In this document: piece after piece, positions 25,838 through 34,882 of the stretch | Layout of the letters: every line of letters starts with the position of its first letter | Position numbering within the stretch: position 1 is the first letter of the stretch | Assembly: GCA_030425685.1 (NCBI GenBank) | Contig: JAUIAD010000002.1 | Span: 62,001 to 126,000 of the forward strand | Origin: Gammaproteobacteria bacterium | Lineage (GTDB): Bacteria; Pseudomonadota; Gammaproteobacteria; Coxiellales; Coxiellaceae | Length of the DNA stretch: 64,000 nucleotides | Direction: 5' to 3' | Program-made: the position numbers and the translations under genes | The notes under the pieces: generated by a model | Databases searched by the model: none | Seen by the model: only the letters and a program-made list of their open reading frames with translations | Told to the model about the DNA's origin: nothing

Positions 25838-26539
25838 TTATAACGTGTTAATACTGCTCACGATAGTTTCTAGTACTTCAGCAGGATTATCCGCACGCGT
25901 AATAGGCCGACCTATTACCAAGTAATCTGAACCCGCATCCACCGCTTCCTTGGGCGTCATAATACGTTTTTGATCATCTGTTCTCTCTTTGCTTAAACGA
26001 ATACCGGGGGTAACTAAAATAAAATCATTCCCCAATTGGGCACGTAATAGCTGCGCCTCTTGCGACGAACAAACAACACCATCCAAACCCGCTTTTTGTG
26101 CTAGCTTTGCAAAACGTGGTACCAATGTGCGTATATCATCCTGCACCCCCAAGGCAGCAAGATCACTTTCTTCCATACTTGTTAACACCGTCACAGCAAT
26201 CAACAAAGGCTTCCTACGCCCATTTATTTGCTCAAATTCTTCACGTGCTGCTAGCATCATCGCTTCACCACCAAAGACATGAATGTTAGTCATCCATACG
26301 CCGAGCTCTGCTGCCGAACGACAAGCACCTGCCACCGTTTGCGGAATATCATGAAATTTCAAATCTAAAAATACATCAAAACCTAGCTGCATTAATTCTT
26401 CAACTAGCATTGGCCCATAGTGGGTAAATAAAATATTACCTATTTTAACGCGACACAATGCCGGATCTAACTTTTTTACCAGCGCGCGCATACTGTTAAT
26501 ATCAGGAAAATCTAGCGCAACAATAATTTTTGAATTCAT
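25838..26539 (-). CDS. pyrF: Orotidine 5'-phosphate decarboxylase
   Basis: Last step of UMP synthesis. TIM-barrel enzyme of 233 aa with the catalytic signature FLDLKFHDIPQT (Asp-Lys-Asp network), phosphate-binding segments LVTPGIRL and VIGRPITRADNP, and the N-terminal ALDFPDIN. Length and motifs fit the bacterial PyrF group I. It lies six bases behind lapB, as in many gammaproteobacteria where lapA-lapB-pyrF is conserved. Confidence 0.97.
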   Translation of the reverse strand: MNSKIIVALDFPDINSMRALVKKLDPALCRVKIGNILFTHYGPMLVEELMQLGFDVFLDLKFHDIPQTVAGACRSAAELGVWMTNIHVFGGEAMMLAAREEFEQINGRRKPLLIAVTVLTSMEESDLAALGVQDDIRTLVPRFAKLAQKAGLDGVVCSSQEAQLLRAQLGNDFILVTPGIRLSKERTDDQKRIMTPKEAVDAGSDYLVIGRPITRADNPAEVLETIVSSINTL

Positions 26540-26545
26540 TTTAAA

Positions 26546-27709
26546 TTAATTACCTTCTAAGCCTTGAATCGGTTTTGATGTCCCCCAGTGATGACAACTA
26601 GGGCATAACCAATAGAGTGTTTTCCCTGAAAATCCACATTGCACACAACGATAAACAGGTTTGTCTTCCAACCATCGTTGCATAAAATTTCCCAAAATAG
26701 TTAACTTATCAAGCGCATCGCCATGTGAATGTTCTACATAAATTTGCACTAAATGACTTAGGCCTCGTAATGAGGGCTGGCGCTTAATTTCCTTCGCTAA
26801 AAATTCTATGGCAACTTTGTCACCTGTTTTTTTCTTTAAATAGTCCGATATAGCAACTACTAAAGAGATACGCGGATATTTTTCCAAACAGTTTTTAAAG
26901 TATTCTACCATTTTATCTTCGGCAGAAATTTTTTCATAACAAAAGATTAAGGGTGACACCACTTCAGAAATATAATCAGAATCTTGCGTAATGGCACGTT
27001 TATAAGTACGTATGGCTTCACGATATTGCTGTTGATCAATTTCAACTGTTGCCTTAATTAAACTAGCGCGCGCGCAGGCGGCATCGGTACTATTGGCTTT
27101 TTTCAAATAACTTAACGCTTGCGAAACTCTACCCTTTTCAATCATTTCTAAAGCCAACTCACAATAGTACTGCGCAATCGCTATATTCATATTAGCAGCA
27201 GAATTCGAAATCTTCTGCGCTATTTTTATCGCTTTTTCCCAATCTTTCTCTTGCTGATAAATATGTAATAGAAAATTCAAACTCGACTGATTTTCTTCAC
27301 CCAGTTCAACCAATTCTAAAAATAATCGCTCAGCCCGATCTAATACACCAGCACTTAAATAATCTTGCCCCAATGCCGATAAGGCTTGCAAACGATGCTC
27401 TTTGGCTAGTTGTGGGCGCGCGATTAAATTTTGATGCACGCGAATCGCTCTATCCACTTCACCTCGGCGGCGAAATAAACTCCCCAACGCTAAGTGCGTT
27501 TCAACCGTGTCAGTATCAACCTCCAACAAACGAATAAAAACATCTACCGCCTTATCGGGTTGTTCATTAATAAGATAATTAAGACCTTTAAAATAATCAC
27601 TACGCATATTAGAAGTAATACGCGCTGAAGACTCACGCGGCTTACGGCGCCCAAAGCACCATCCGCATGTGGCGGCTACTGGCAATAATAAAAACAAATA
27701 CTGCAGCAT
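26546..27709 (-). CDS. lapB: Lipopolysaccharide assembly protein LapB (YciM)
   Basis: Inner-membrane-anchored TPR protein that couples LPS synthesis and transport and controls LpxC turnover with FtsH. It has one N-terminal membrane anchor (MLQYLFLLLPVAATCGWCFG), about nine TPR units (e.g. THLALGSLFRRRGEVDRAI) and a C-terminal rubredoxin-like metal knob with CVQCGF and CPSCHHW that bends back onto the repeats. The retained GWxxG-like GWCFGRR at the anchor end is typical. 387 aa matches E. coli LapB. It starts directly behind lapA. Confidence 0.94.
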   Translation of the reverse strand: MLQYLFLLLPVAATCGWCFGRRKPRESSARITSNMRSDYFKGLNYLINEQPDKAVDVFIRLLEVDTDTVETHLALGSLFRRRGEVDRAIRVHQNLIARPQLAKEHRLQALSALGQDYLSAGVLDRAERLFLELVELGEENQSSLNFLLHIYQQEKDWEKAIKIAQKISNSAANMNIAIAQYYCELALEMIEKGRVSQALSYLKKANSTDAACARASLIKATVEIDQQQYREAIRTYKRAITQDSDYISEVVSPLIFCYEKISAEDKMVEYFKNCLEKYPRISLVVAISDYLKKKTGDKVAIEFLAKEIKRQPSLRGLSHLVQIYVEHSHGDALDKLTILGNFMQRWLEDKPVYRCVQCGFSGKTLYWLCPSCHHWGTSKPIQGLEGN

Positions 27710-27711
27710 AA

Positions 27712-28002
27712 CTAATGACCGCCTTTAATAGGGATATTACGTAAATTATTCACTTCCTGCTCTGTATCTTTTATACGCTGCTTCAATTGGCGGGAAGCAT
27801 GCTTAGCACGAATAACGACAGACAACATCGCTATCACCCCCAGCAATACGCCTAAAATCAAGGCAATCAACAGCAAAACAGGCAAGTGAATAGTAGATAT
27901 GCCAATATAATAGTTAAAGGTAACGGTATGTGAGTTCAAGCTAGCAAACGTAATGCCAATCACAATAATAAGAAACCAAAAAAAGTAGGCAATGTATTTC
28001 AT
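27712..28002 (-). CDS. lapA: Lipopolysaccharide assembly protein LapA (YciS)
   Basis: Small inner-membrane protein of 96 aa that works with LapB in LPS assembly. It has two membrane helices (residues about 5-22 and 41-63) separated by a short periplasmic loop with TVTFNYYIG, followed by a cytoplasmic coiled coil (ASRQLKQRIKDTEQEVNNL). Both features are those of the DUF1049/LapA family. Its stop abuts the lapB start (two bases between), indicating an operon. In most gammaproteobacteria ihfB lies between rpsA and lapA; here it does not. Confidence 0.93.
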   Translation of the reverse strand: MKYIAYFFWFLIIVIGITFASLNSHTVTFNYYIGISTIHLPVLLLIALILGVLLGVIAMLSVVIRAKHASRQLKQRIKDTEQEVNNLRNIPIKGGH

Positions 28003-28084
28003 ACGGATTCCTTGCTGAATACTTCCACAAGTGCCATTTTAGCCTATTCATTTCATGGCAACAACAGAGCCGCTACAGACATTA

Positions 28085-28116
28085 GACAAAAAAAAGGGGC
28101 CGAAATAGGCCCCTTT
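28085..28116 (-). terminator. Rho-independent terminator of rpsA
   Basis: Read on the minus strand, AAAGGGGCC pairs perfectly with GGCCCCTTT across a six-base loop and runs into T8. A textbook intrinsic terminator 20-50 bases after the rpsA stop; it separates rpsA from lapA. Confidence 0.93.
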
Positions 28117-28134
28117 GCTCAGAAAAAACAAGGA

Positions 28135-29796
28135 CTAGTTGTCAGATTTAGTCTTCATTTGTTCTTTTAGCAAATCACCCAACGTAGTCTTAGTTGGTGT
28201 ATCACCAACAACACGACTACCTGAGTCATCTGGACGCTCTTCAAGCACTTTGTGAGAAACTTGAATCGCACGTGTTTTAGAATCAACGTTAAGAATCTTA
28301 ACTTCAAGCTCTTCGCCATCTTTTAATTCTTCACGTAAATCTTTAACACGGTCATAGCTGTAATCAGCAATGCGCATAACACCTTCAAGCTCTTCGTTCA
28401 GTTGTAAAATAGCTTGCTTGCTATCAACTGAAACAACTTTTGCTTTTAAGACGGTGTCTTTATTGGCTTCAACAAACTCTGATAATGGATCAGAATCCAA
28501 CTGCTTAATACCAAGAGAAATACGCTCGCGCTCAGGATCGATAGCTAAGATAATAGCTTCAACTTCATCACCTTTCTTATATTTGCGAACGGCTTCTTCA
28601 CCTTCTTCAGACCATGAAATATCAGATAAATGCACTAAACCGTCAATTTCACCTTCCAAGCCGATAAACATACCAAAATCAGTGATAGAACGAATTTTAC
28701 CTTTCACTCTTTCATCTTTTTGGTGTTTATCTGAGAACTCATCCCAAGGGTTGCGTTTACATTGCTTGATACCTAGAGAGATACGACGACGCTCTTCGTT
28801 GATATCCAATACCAACACTTCAACTTCATCACCCACTTGTACCACTTTGCTTGGATGAACGTTTTTGTTGGTCCAGTCCATTTCAGACATATGCACCAAA
28901 CCTTCAACGCCTTCTTCCAATTGCACAAAGCAACCGTAATCGGTGATGTTAGTCACTTTACCAAATACGCGTGTATTGGCTGGGTAACGACGTGCGATAT
29001 TCATCCATGGATCTTCGCCTAATTGTTTCATGCCTAAGGATACGCGGTTCTTCTCACGATCGAACTTCAAGATTTTCACTTTAATTTCGTCGCCAACATT
29101 TAAAATTTCACCTGGATGCTTGATACGCTTCCACGCCATATCAGTGATATGCAACAAGCCGTCAACACCACCCAAGTCAATAAACGCACCGTAATCAGTA
29201 ATGTTTTTAACAATACCAACCACTTCTTGCCCTTCTTGCAATTCGCTTAAGCGTGCTTGTCGTTCAACACTGCTTTCAGCTTCCATTACCGCACGACGGG
29301 AAACAACGATGTTGTTGCGTTTCTTGTCCATTTTAATGATTTTGAATTCTAGCTCTTTACCTTCAAGGTATTGAGGATCACGAACAGGCTTCACGTCAAC
29401 CAATGAGCCTGGTAAGAATGCGCGAATGGTATCCAACTCAACCGTGAATCCACCTTTAACACGCTCGATAATCATACCTTTCACCAAGGCAGATTCGTTA
29501 TGGAGTTTTTCAAGCTTAATCCATACTTGTGCACGACGTGCTTCTTCACGTGATAGCTTGGTTTCACCAAAACCGTTTTCGGTTTTCTTAACGATCACTT
29601 CTACCTGATCGCCAACATTTATTTCTTCATCACGGAATTCGTTCTTAGGAATCACGCCTTCAGATTTCAAGCCCGCATCTACTAATACATAGTCAGAACG
29701 AATATCAACAATCGTTGCTGTCACCAAGGCGCCTGGGCGCAAATCAGTACTTGCTAAGCTTTCTTCAAATAGTTCTGCAAAATTTTCTGTGGTCAT
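28135..29796 (-). CDS. rpsA: 30S ribosomal protein S1
   Basis: RNA-binding ribosomal protein that brings mRNA to the 30S subunit, especially messages with weak Shine-Dalgarno sites. 553 aa with six S1/OB-fold domains, recognisable by the repeated 'G.V..I..yG.Fv.L..gvdGLvH.Sd..w' pattern: [20 protein letters not shown], then [21 protein letters not shown] (domain 4) and [21 protein letters not shown] (domain 5). The first two domains, which bind the ribosome, are the usual divergent pair. Located after cmk as in most gammaproteobacteria. Confidence 0.98.
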   Translation of the reverse strand: MTTENFAELFEESLASTDLRPGALVTATIVDIRSDYVLVDAGLKSEGVIPKNEFRDEEINVGDQVEVIVKKTENGFGETKLSREEARRAQVWIKLEKLHNESALVKGMIIERVKGGFTVELDTIRAFLPGSLVDVKPVRDPQYLEGKELEFKIIKMDKKRNNIVVSRRAVMEAESSVERQARLSELQEGQEVVGIVKNITDYGAFIDLGGVDGLLHITDMAWKRIKHPGEILNVGDEIKVKILKFDREKNRVSLGMKQLGEDPWMNIARRYPANTRVFGKVTNITDYGCFVQLEEGVEGLVHMSEMDWTNKNVHPSKVVQVGDEVEVLVLDINEERRRISLGIKQCKRNPWDEFSDKHQKDERVKGKIRSITDFGMFIGLEGEIDGLVHLSDISWSEEGEEAVRKYKKGDEVEAIILAIDPERERISLGIKQLDSDPLSEFVEANKDTVLKAKVVSVDSKQAILQLNEELEGVMRIADYSYDRVKDLREELKDGEELEVKILNVDSKTRAIQVSHKVLEERPDDSGSRVVGDTPTKTTLGDLLKEQMKTKSDN

Positions 29797-29874
29797 AATT
29801 TTATTTACTTCAGTTAATCATACCTGGGAGGCATGAGGGGTTAGTTAAACATTGCTTCCCATAGAAAGAAGCGC

Positions 29875-29898
29875 CAAAAAACCAGCCAAAAAGCCGGC
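29875..29898 (-). terminator. Probable weak terminator or attenuator between cmk and rpsA
   Basis: On the minus strand GCCGGC and GCTGGT can pair (with two G-U pairs) around a six-base loop and are followed by a run of T. It would reduce read-through from cmk into rpsA. Confidence 0.45.
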
Positions 29899-29913
29899 CC
29901 TTACAATTAGCAA

Positions 29914-30615
29914 TTATAATACAGTTTTGCGCGCGCAATCCAGTACTTTGCGCAAAATCTGCTCAACAGACAGGTCGGTTGTATCAATAATCACCGAATC
30001 TTCCGCAGGTTTCGCTGGTGCAATCGTTCGGTTTGCATCCTGGTTATCGCGAATCTGCAAATCCTCTCGGACGTGGCCGAGGCTAACACTAATCCCTTTC
30101 GCTTGCAACTGCTTAAAGCGCCGCTTAACGCGCTCATTCTCAGAGGCATCAAGAAAGATCTTCAAACCGGCATCTGGGAACACAACCGTGCCCATATCGC
30201 GCCCATCGGCGATCAAACCTGGCAATTTGCGAAAGGAATGCTGACAGTGCAATAGCGCGGCCCGTACGACAGGCAAAGAAGAGGTCTCAGAGGCCACCAT
30301 ACCGCACTCCTCCGTACGGATCTCCTCGGTTATATCTTGCTCACCACAGATCACACGCGTAGGCTCACGACTGGTTTCTGGGCGGATCTTAATCTCCAGA
30401 CTCTTCAAAAGCTCGCCAATCGCATTCTCATCATCAGGACCTAGGTCATTTTCCATAATGGCCCACGCAGCAGCCCGATAGATGGCGCCACTGTCCAATA
30501 CATGCCAACCAATCTTCTTAGCCAATAAACTGGCAATCGTACCCTTGCCGGTCCCTGAAGGGCCGTCAATGGTAATCACGGGTATCTCATGTGTCTCTGT
30601 TTGTTCTCTCATCAA
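29914..30615 (-). CDS. cmk: Cytidylate kinase
   Basis: Phosphorylates CMP and dCMP with ATP. 233 aa with P-loop DGPSGTGKGTIASLLAKK near the N-terminus, the CMP-binding LDSGAIYRAAAW, the insert typical of the long bacterial form, and the motif ADGRDMGTVVFPDAGLKIFL. The gene follows aroA by eight bases, forming the conserved aroA-cmk-rpsA group. Two methionines at the start (MMREQ) leave a one-codon uncertainty. Confidence 0.96.
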   Translation of the reverse strand: MMREQTETHEIPVITIDGPSGTGKGTIASLLAKKIGWHVLDSGAIYRAAAWAIMENDLGPDDENAIGELLKSLEIKIRPETSREPTRVICGEQDITEEIRTEECGMVASETSSLPVVRAALLHCQHSFRKLPGLIADGRDMGTVVFPDAGLKIFLDASENERVKRRFKQLQAKGISVSLGHVREDLQIRDNQDANRTIAPAKPAEDSVIIDTTDLSVEQILRKVLDCARKTVL

Positions 30616-30623
30616 CGTAATTC

Positions 30624-31937
30624 CTATTCAATACAACAACCAATCTGGTTGGCAAGATCAGCAAAGTTAGGGAAAGATGTCTGCACGTTATTGCAGTTTT
30701 CGACGATAATTTCATCAGCGGCCACACATCCGGCCACCGCGAAAGCCATAGCAATGCGATGATCATCATGGCTTTTAACACGCCCACCGCCCAACTTACC
30801 GCCCTGGATAAGCATCCCATCTTCAAAAGTTTGCACGCTAATCCCTAAGGTTTGTAGCCCCTCAGCCATGGCGGCAATACGATCTGTCTCCTTAACACGC
30901 AATTCTTTGGCGCCACGCAGGACAGTTTCACCTTCGGCACACGCGGCAGCAATAAAAATAACGGGGAACTCATCAATGGCCAGCGGCACCTGATCTTGCG
31001 GTATTTCGATCCCTTTTAACTGCGCATAACGAATTTCTATATCCGCCACGGGTTCCGCACCCATCTTAGACTCATTGTGCAAGCGAATATCAGCACCCAT
31101 CATTCTTAATATATTAAGAACACCAACACGGGTTGGGTTTAGTCCCACCGATTTTAATATAATCTGCGAGCCTGGTGTGATACTGGCCGCCACCATAAAA
31201 AACGCCGCTGAAGAGATATCGGCTGGCACTTCAATATTTGTCCCTGTTAATTTCCCACCTGAACGAATAGTGATGCGCTGACCTTCTACATTGACAGGAT
31301 AACCAAAAGCCAACAACATCCGCTCGGTATGATCGCGCGCCGGTCCAGGTTCTATCACCGTGGTTTCATCCTCTGCGTACAAACCGGCTAATAGCAAACA
31401 AGACTTAACCTGGGCACTCGCCACCGGCATACTATATTCAATCCCAGTTAACACCTGACCACCACCAATACGTAAAGGCGGGGTGCCCTTGTCACTCATA
31501 TCAATCATCGCCCCCATCATACGCAATGGATTAACAACACGTCCCATGGGCCGTTTTGTTAGCGACTCATCACCAACCAGTACCGAATCAAAAGATTGCG
31601 CAGATAACAGCCCAGCTAACAAACGCATCCCCGTACCGGCATTGCCACAATCCAGGTCCTGCGTCGGTGCTGTTAACCCATGTAAACCAACTCCTTCAAT
31701 CTGCACCACACTTTGATCATCAGAAAGAGCGATATTAACCCCAAGCGCACGCATAACATTAAGCGTCGCCAGATTATCAGCTCCATTCAAAAAACCATGC
31801 ACGGTAGTTTGCCCTTGCGCAATCGCGCCCAGCATTAATGCACGATGGGAAACCGACTTATCACCCGGCACACGAATCTCACCCGTTAGCTTGGTAACGG
31901 CATGAACCTTATATTCAACGGAAACTTCATTATTCAT
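30624..31937 (-). CDS. aroA: 3-phosphoshikimate 1-carboxyvinyltransferase (EPSP synthase)
   Basis: Sixth step of the shikimate pathway. The ATG at 31937 (MNNEVSVEYKV) is preferred; a TTG 18 bases upstream opens the same frame. Substrate-binding motifs: GDKSVSHRALMLGAIAQG, LDCGNAGTGMRLLAGLL and later AKELRVKETDRIAAMAEGL. The wording 'NAGTGMRL' and the length (437 aa) fit the class II-like EPSP synthases rather than the E. coli type. No clear Shine-Dalgarno site is seen, and a MITE-like element ends only 36 bases upstream, inside what should be the promoter region. Confidence 0.96.
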   Translation of the reverse strand: MNNEVSVEYKVHAVTKLTGEIRVPGDKSVSHRALMLGAIAQGQTTVHGFLNGADNLATLNVMRALGVNIALSDDQSVVQIEGVGLHGLTAPTQDLDCGNAGTGMRLLAGLLSAQSFDSVLVGDESLTKRPMGRVVNPLRMMGAMIDMSDKGTPPLRIGGGQVLTGIEYSMPVASAQVKSCLLLAGLYAEDETTVIEPGPARDHTERMLLAFGYPVNVEGQRITIRSGGKLTGTNIEVPADISSAAFFMVAASITPGSQIILKSVGLNPTRVGVLNILRMMGADIRLHNESKMGAEPVADIEIRYAQLKGIEIPQDQVPLAIDEFPVIFIAAACAEGETVLRGAKELRVKETDRIAAMAEGLQTLGISVQTFEDGMLIQGGKLGGGRVKSHDDHRIAMAFAVAGCVAADEIIVENCNNVQTSFPNFADLANQIGCCIE

Positions 31938-31972
31938 AGCGCGACATTGTATCAACTACAGACAGAAACAGA

Positions 31973-32148
31973 CAGGAGTTTCGCACAAGTGCGAAACAAA
32001 ACAAATCCCGATGGGGATTTTCAAGGGGAGAATCGGGATTCTCCCCTTGAATCGCACCCTAACGGGCACAGGCCGTCCATGCGAGCTAGTCTCGCATAGG
32101 CGAAATATAACCAGGAAGGAGGTTTGCACTGAAAGTGCGAAACTCCTG
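31973..32148. mobile_element. MITE-like element, 176 bp, 14-bp perfect terminal inverted repeats, 5-bp target duplication
   Basis: Ends are CAGGAGTTTCGCAC (31973-31986) and GTGCGAAACTCCTG (32135-32148), exact reverse complements. They are flanked by the direct repeat ACAGA at 31968-31972 and 32149-32153, as expected for a target-site duplication. The interior is a chain of hairpins (32003-32020, 32021-32050 with 14-bp arms, 32081-32095) and encodes no protein. The last 51 bases recur at 56270-56320. It separates aroA from a divergent unknown gene. Confidence 0.75.
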
Positions 32149-32277
32149 ACAGATAGGAAAATAGTATTGTTGCTTAAATCGAAACAGTATGTTGCAGTTC
32201 AGATCGTTTTTTAAGCAAAGAAAATTCGTTAATATAGACTAATAGATACACAGATACGAACAAACAAGGACTCCAAT

Positions 32278-33222
32278 ATGGGAACAAGCATAGGAAAAGC
32301 ACCACCCACTGCAGAAATACCTATCTCCCTTCAAGTTGCCTTAAGCGCATTACAAACTTATTACAACAAGCTAAGCTCACTACTTACAACTGACAGCCCG
32401 ATACCAGCACCCGGAGCAGATTTTAACGATAGTTCGGCACAGAAATCGGTGAAGTTTAACAACAGCTATTCAACACAAGAAGAGATAAATTTTAACAGTA
32501 GTTTATTAAAAGAAACACAAGCCGAATTACAACGCGAACAAGATAAAAGAAAAGAGTGGGAGCAAAAACAAAAAGACGCATACAGTTTATTGGTCAGCGG
32601 AATAGACTACTCTAATGATCTTAACGACCCAAACTATGTTGACAATGCAGACGATCTCGAAGATCAAAAACATTCTGATAATTCTGTCTTTCCGGCCTAT
32701 TCCGAGGAGAACCAAGCAAACCACGCGGTGAATATTAACGCTGAAACACAGCAAGGAAATATAGAAGAAGATGAGTTAGAAGAAGATGAGCTAGAAGAAG
32801 ATGAGTTAGAAGAAGTAGACATTGAAATCGAACTCTATGATGAACACCTTAAAACATTTATGGATGATATCAATGATATCAATCGTCCAGGACTCACACT
32901 AAAACAAAGAAAATTTCATCACCTTGAAATCATTATATCAGCACTGGACGAACTAGTCGCAACAAAAGATTTAAAAAAACAACAAGACTGTTTGCATAGA
33001 ATTGCAATATGCAATGAGACAGTTTCAAAACATAGAAACTTAAGCTCGAAACTAGTCAATTTTGTTATCGCCCTAACCTTTGTTGGTTTACTACTGATGA
33101 TTGGCAAAAGAGTTCGCACACGCTCATTAGCATCTAGTGGTTACAACCTATTCCCCACAGAAGGTACAAAGCGAATACAAACAGCTGAAAGAGAACTAAA
33201 AAAATACTTAAACGCTAACTGA
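32278..33222 (+). CDS. Unknown acidic protein with DELEE repeats and C-terminal membrane helix; candidate effector
   Basis: Unrecognised 314-aa protein, ATG preceded by AAGGA. A coiled coil with many Gln/Glu/Lys (residues about 78-108) is followed by a strongly acidic stretch with three DNA-level repeats (15 bp each) encoding EEDEL units at about residues 163-177. A helical domain follows, then one membrane helix (about 262-280, LVNFVIALTFVGLLLMIGKR) and a 35-residue basic tail. No signal peptide. The C-terminal anchor suggests insertion into a membrane with the bulk in the cytosol, bacterial or host. It is first of three consecutive same-strand unknown genes. Confidence 0.7.
   Translation: MGTSIGKAPPTAEIPISLQVALSALQTYYNKLSSLLTTDSPIPAPGADFNDSSAQKSVKFNNSYSTQEEINFNSSLLKETQAELQREQDKRKEWEQKQKDAYSLLVSGIDYSNDLNDPNYVDNADDLEDQKHSDNSVFPAYSEENQANHAVNINAETQQGNIEEDELEEDELEEDELEEVDIEIELYDEHLKTFMDDINDINRPGLTLKQRKFHHLEIIISALDELVATKDLKKQQDCLHRIAICNETVSKHRNLSSKLVNFVIALTFVGLLLMIGKRVRTRSLASSGYNLFPTEGTKRIQTAERELKKYLNAN
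32764..32808 (+). repeat. Three 15-bp tandem repeats in coding sequence (EEDEL units)
   Basis: GAAGAAGATGAGTTA, GAAGAAGATGAGCTA and GAAGAAGATGAGTTA follow one another and encode EEDEL three times inside the preceding gene. They keep the frame and differ at one silent base. Confidence 0.9.
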
Positions 33223-33460
33223 TAGTAAAAACAAAAAGCCAACCTGTCGCTCAAGCCTATCAATTTTTTTTAGTAATAAGAATACTACAATTTCCGAACA
33301 CTTCCCGAATAATGATCGAGCAATGCGTAGATATAATAGCAAGTACAAAGTTGTTATCGCTTATTTAATTTAAAACATTCTGTTTTCAATAAGCGAAGAC
33401 GTATTACAAAAGAGGTTTGCGGGGTTAGAAACTTCTATCAAATTAAAAAGAGGTGCTCTT

Positions 33461-34828
33461 ATGCCTGATATAGATCAAAAAATAGTAGACCAAGCAGTCA
33501 GAGGTATTTCACAAAACCCCCATATGTATCGACGGGGATCCCGTTTATTTTGGCAAATCGGTCGCTTAGCAAATGTTGCAACGACCTTACTGGATGGATG
33601 TGGATGGATCGCAAACTGGAAAGTCTATAGCACCGCAACTAATTCAAGTTGGTTCGGACGGGGTGCACAGCAAGTTGTCGGTGACGTGTTGACACCCTGG
33701 GGAGGAAAAGCAAACGCATGGCTAAAGGACTTAGGCGCGGTTTATCTATTCACTAACCTTATTGGTAGAAGCAGTGAAAATTGGAATTGGGCGTGCAATG
33801 AAATCAGAGAACATGGCCGCTGGGGCGCTTGGTCTGTTGGTAAAGCAGTCGTTAAAAGTACTGCCAATGCTAGCTGGGCGCTGGCGCGAACAACCCTAGG
33901 CGCATTTGGATCATGGGGACCAGCCCACCCTAATCATTCTAGCGATTGGTCTGGTGTACCCGACAGTTTTGGCAACCCCTGCCCCAGCGGAACCCCAAAC
34001 TTTATGGAAAGCGGCCCGCATATGTTTGTCACAAAAGATATTGTCACAAACGGCGTGGATTTATTACCCGGCGAATATGGAGAAGACAGGAACAGACTTA
34101 ACAGAACTCGACGGCGAAATCTGAGAAGAAATCAGCGCCGTAGACGAGCTATTGCAGATCGTACCGCAGAGCTTGGACTAGCACTGAGGGAAAATGGCCA
34201 TGATCCTGCAGCAGCCGAAGCACTCGTCAATTACTACAAGAGTTTTTATTTAAAACCTGAGGGTAGTGTTAGCAGCGAGATCTCCTATATATTTGACTGG
34301 GTATTCTACTGCATTTCAAAGGTCACCTCGCTTGCAAGCATTGTCGCTGGCATTACCTATTTAGCCGTTAGCTTTTGTTCGGCGCCTGCATGGTTAGGTA
34401 TTTTAGCGATCATACTTGGTTTTATTGCCGGAGTAACGGCCGTTTGCAGCCTAGTTCAAGAAGTAAGCGCCATGCAAAATGCCTATAAGACTGGATTAGT
34501 TCTTAATGATTTTGCGGTTCAAGTTGGCGCAGCTGTGGCCAATCGAATTAGACAAGGAAATCCCCAGGGTGCTATAGCCCTATTAGTAGGATTGAGCCCT
34601 GATTTGCAAGGATTAAATGAGGCTTTTCAACATCAACAAGCACATGCTGGCCAGCCTGATCGGCATTTGCCACAAGCTAACGCCATGCTTCATAGACTAA
34701 ATCATAACAACCCTGATTTTGAAGGTTTTGTTATTTCTCTCTGCGATACGATTATTCCCAGAGAATTTGTCAATGATGTTTTACCAGAAGAGGCACGTGA
34801 CCCACGTGCAGCAGACGATGTGGTTTAA
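33461..34828 (+). CDS. Unknown protein with Arg-rich patch and membrane helices; candidate effector
   Basis: Unrecognised 455-aa protein; AAAGAGG lies before the ATG. The first 150 residues are Trp/Gly-rich (SWFGRGAQQ, SSENWNWACNEI, GRWGAWSVGKAV). A dense Arg cluster (RTRRRNLRRNQRRRRA) occurs at about residues 219-234 and resembles a nuclear-localisation or RNA-binding patch. Two to three membrane helices follow at about 280-350 (VTSLASIVAGITYLAVSF; LGILAIILGFIAGVTAV). The tail is Gln/His-rich, then acidic (LPEEARDPRAADDVV), like E-block translocation signals. It is the middle gene of a three-gene same-strand cassette. Function unknown. Confidence 0.7.
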   Translation: MPDIDQKIVDQAVRGISQNPHMYRRGSRLFWQIGRLANVATTLLDGCGWIANWKVYSTATNSSWFGRGAQQVVGDVLTPWGGKANAWLKDLGAVYLFTNLIGRSSENWNWACNEIREHGRWGAWSVGKAVVKSTANASWALARTTLGAFGSWGPAHPNHSSDWSGVPDSFGNPCPSGTPNFMESGPHMFVTKDIVTNGVDLLPGEYGEDRNRLNRTRRRNLRRNQRRRRAIADRTAELGLALRENGHDPAAAEALVNYYKSFYLKPEGSVSSEISYIFDWVFYCISKVTSLASIVAGITYLAVSFCSAPAWLGILAIILGFIAGVTAVCSLVQEVSAMQNAYKTGLVLNDFAVQVGAAVANRIRQGNPQGAIALLVGLSPDLQGLNEAFQHQQAHAGQPDRHLPQANAMLHRLNHNNPDFEGFVISLCDTIIPREFVNDVLPEEARDPRAADDVV

Positions 34829-34882
34829 CACAACTATGATATAGAAACCAACCTAGCACTAACAAATGGAGCTAACATAAAA

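Noticed and set aside
28370-28858. Long open frame antisense to rpsA
   Set aside because: A shadow of the repeated S1 domains; composition mirrors the coding strand and there is no independent evidence.
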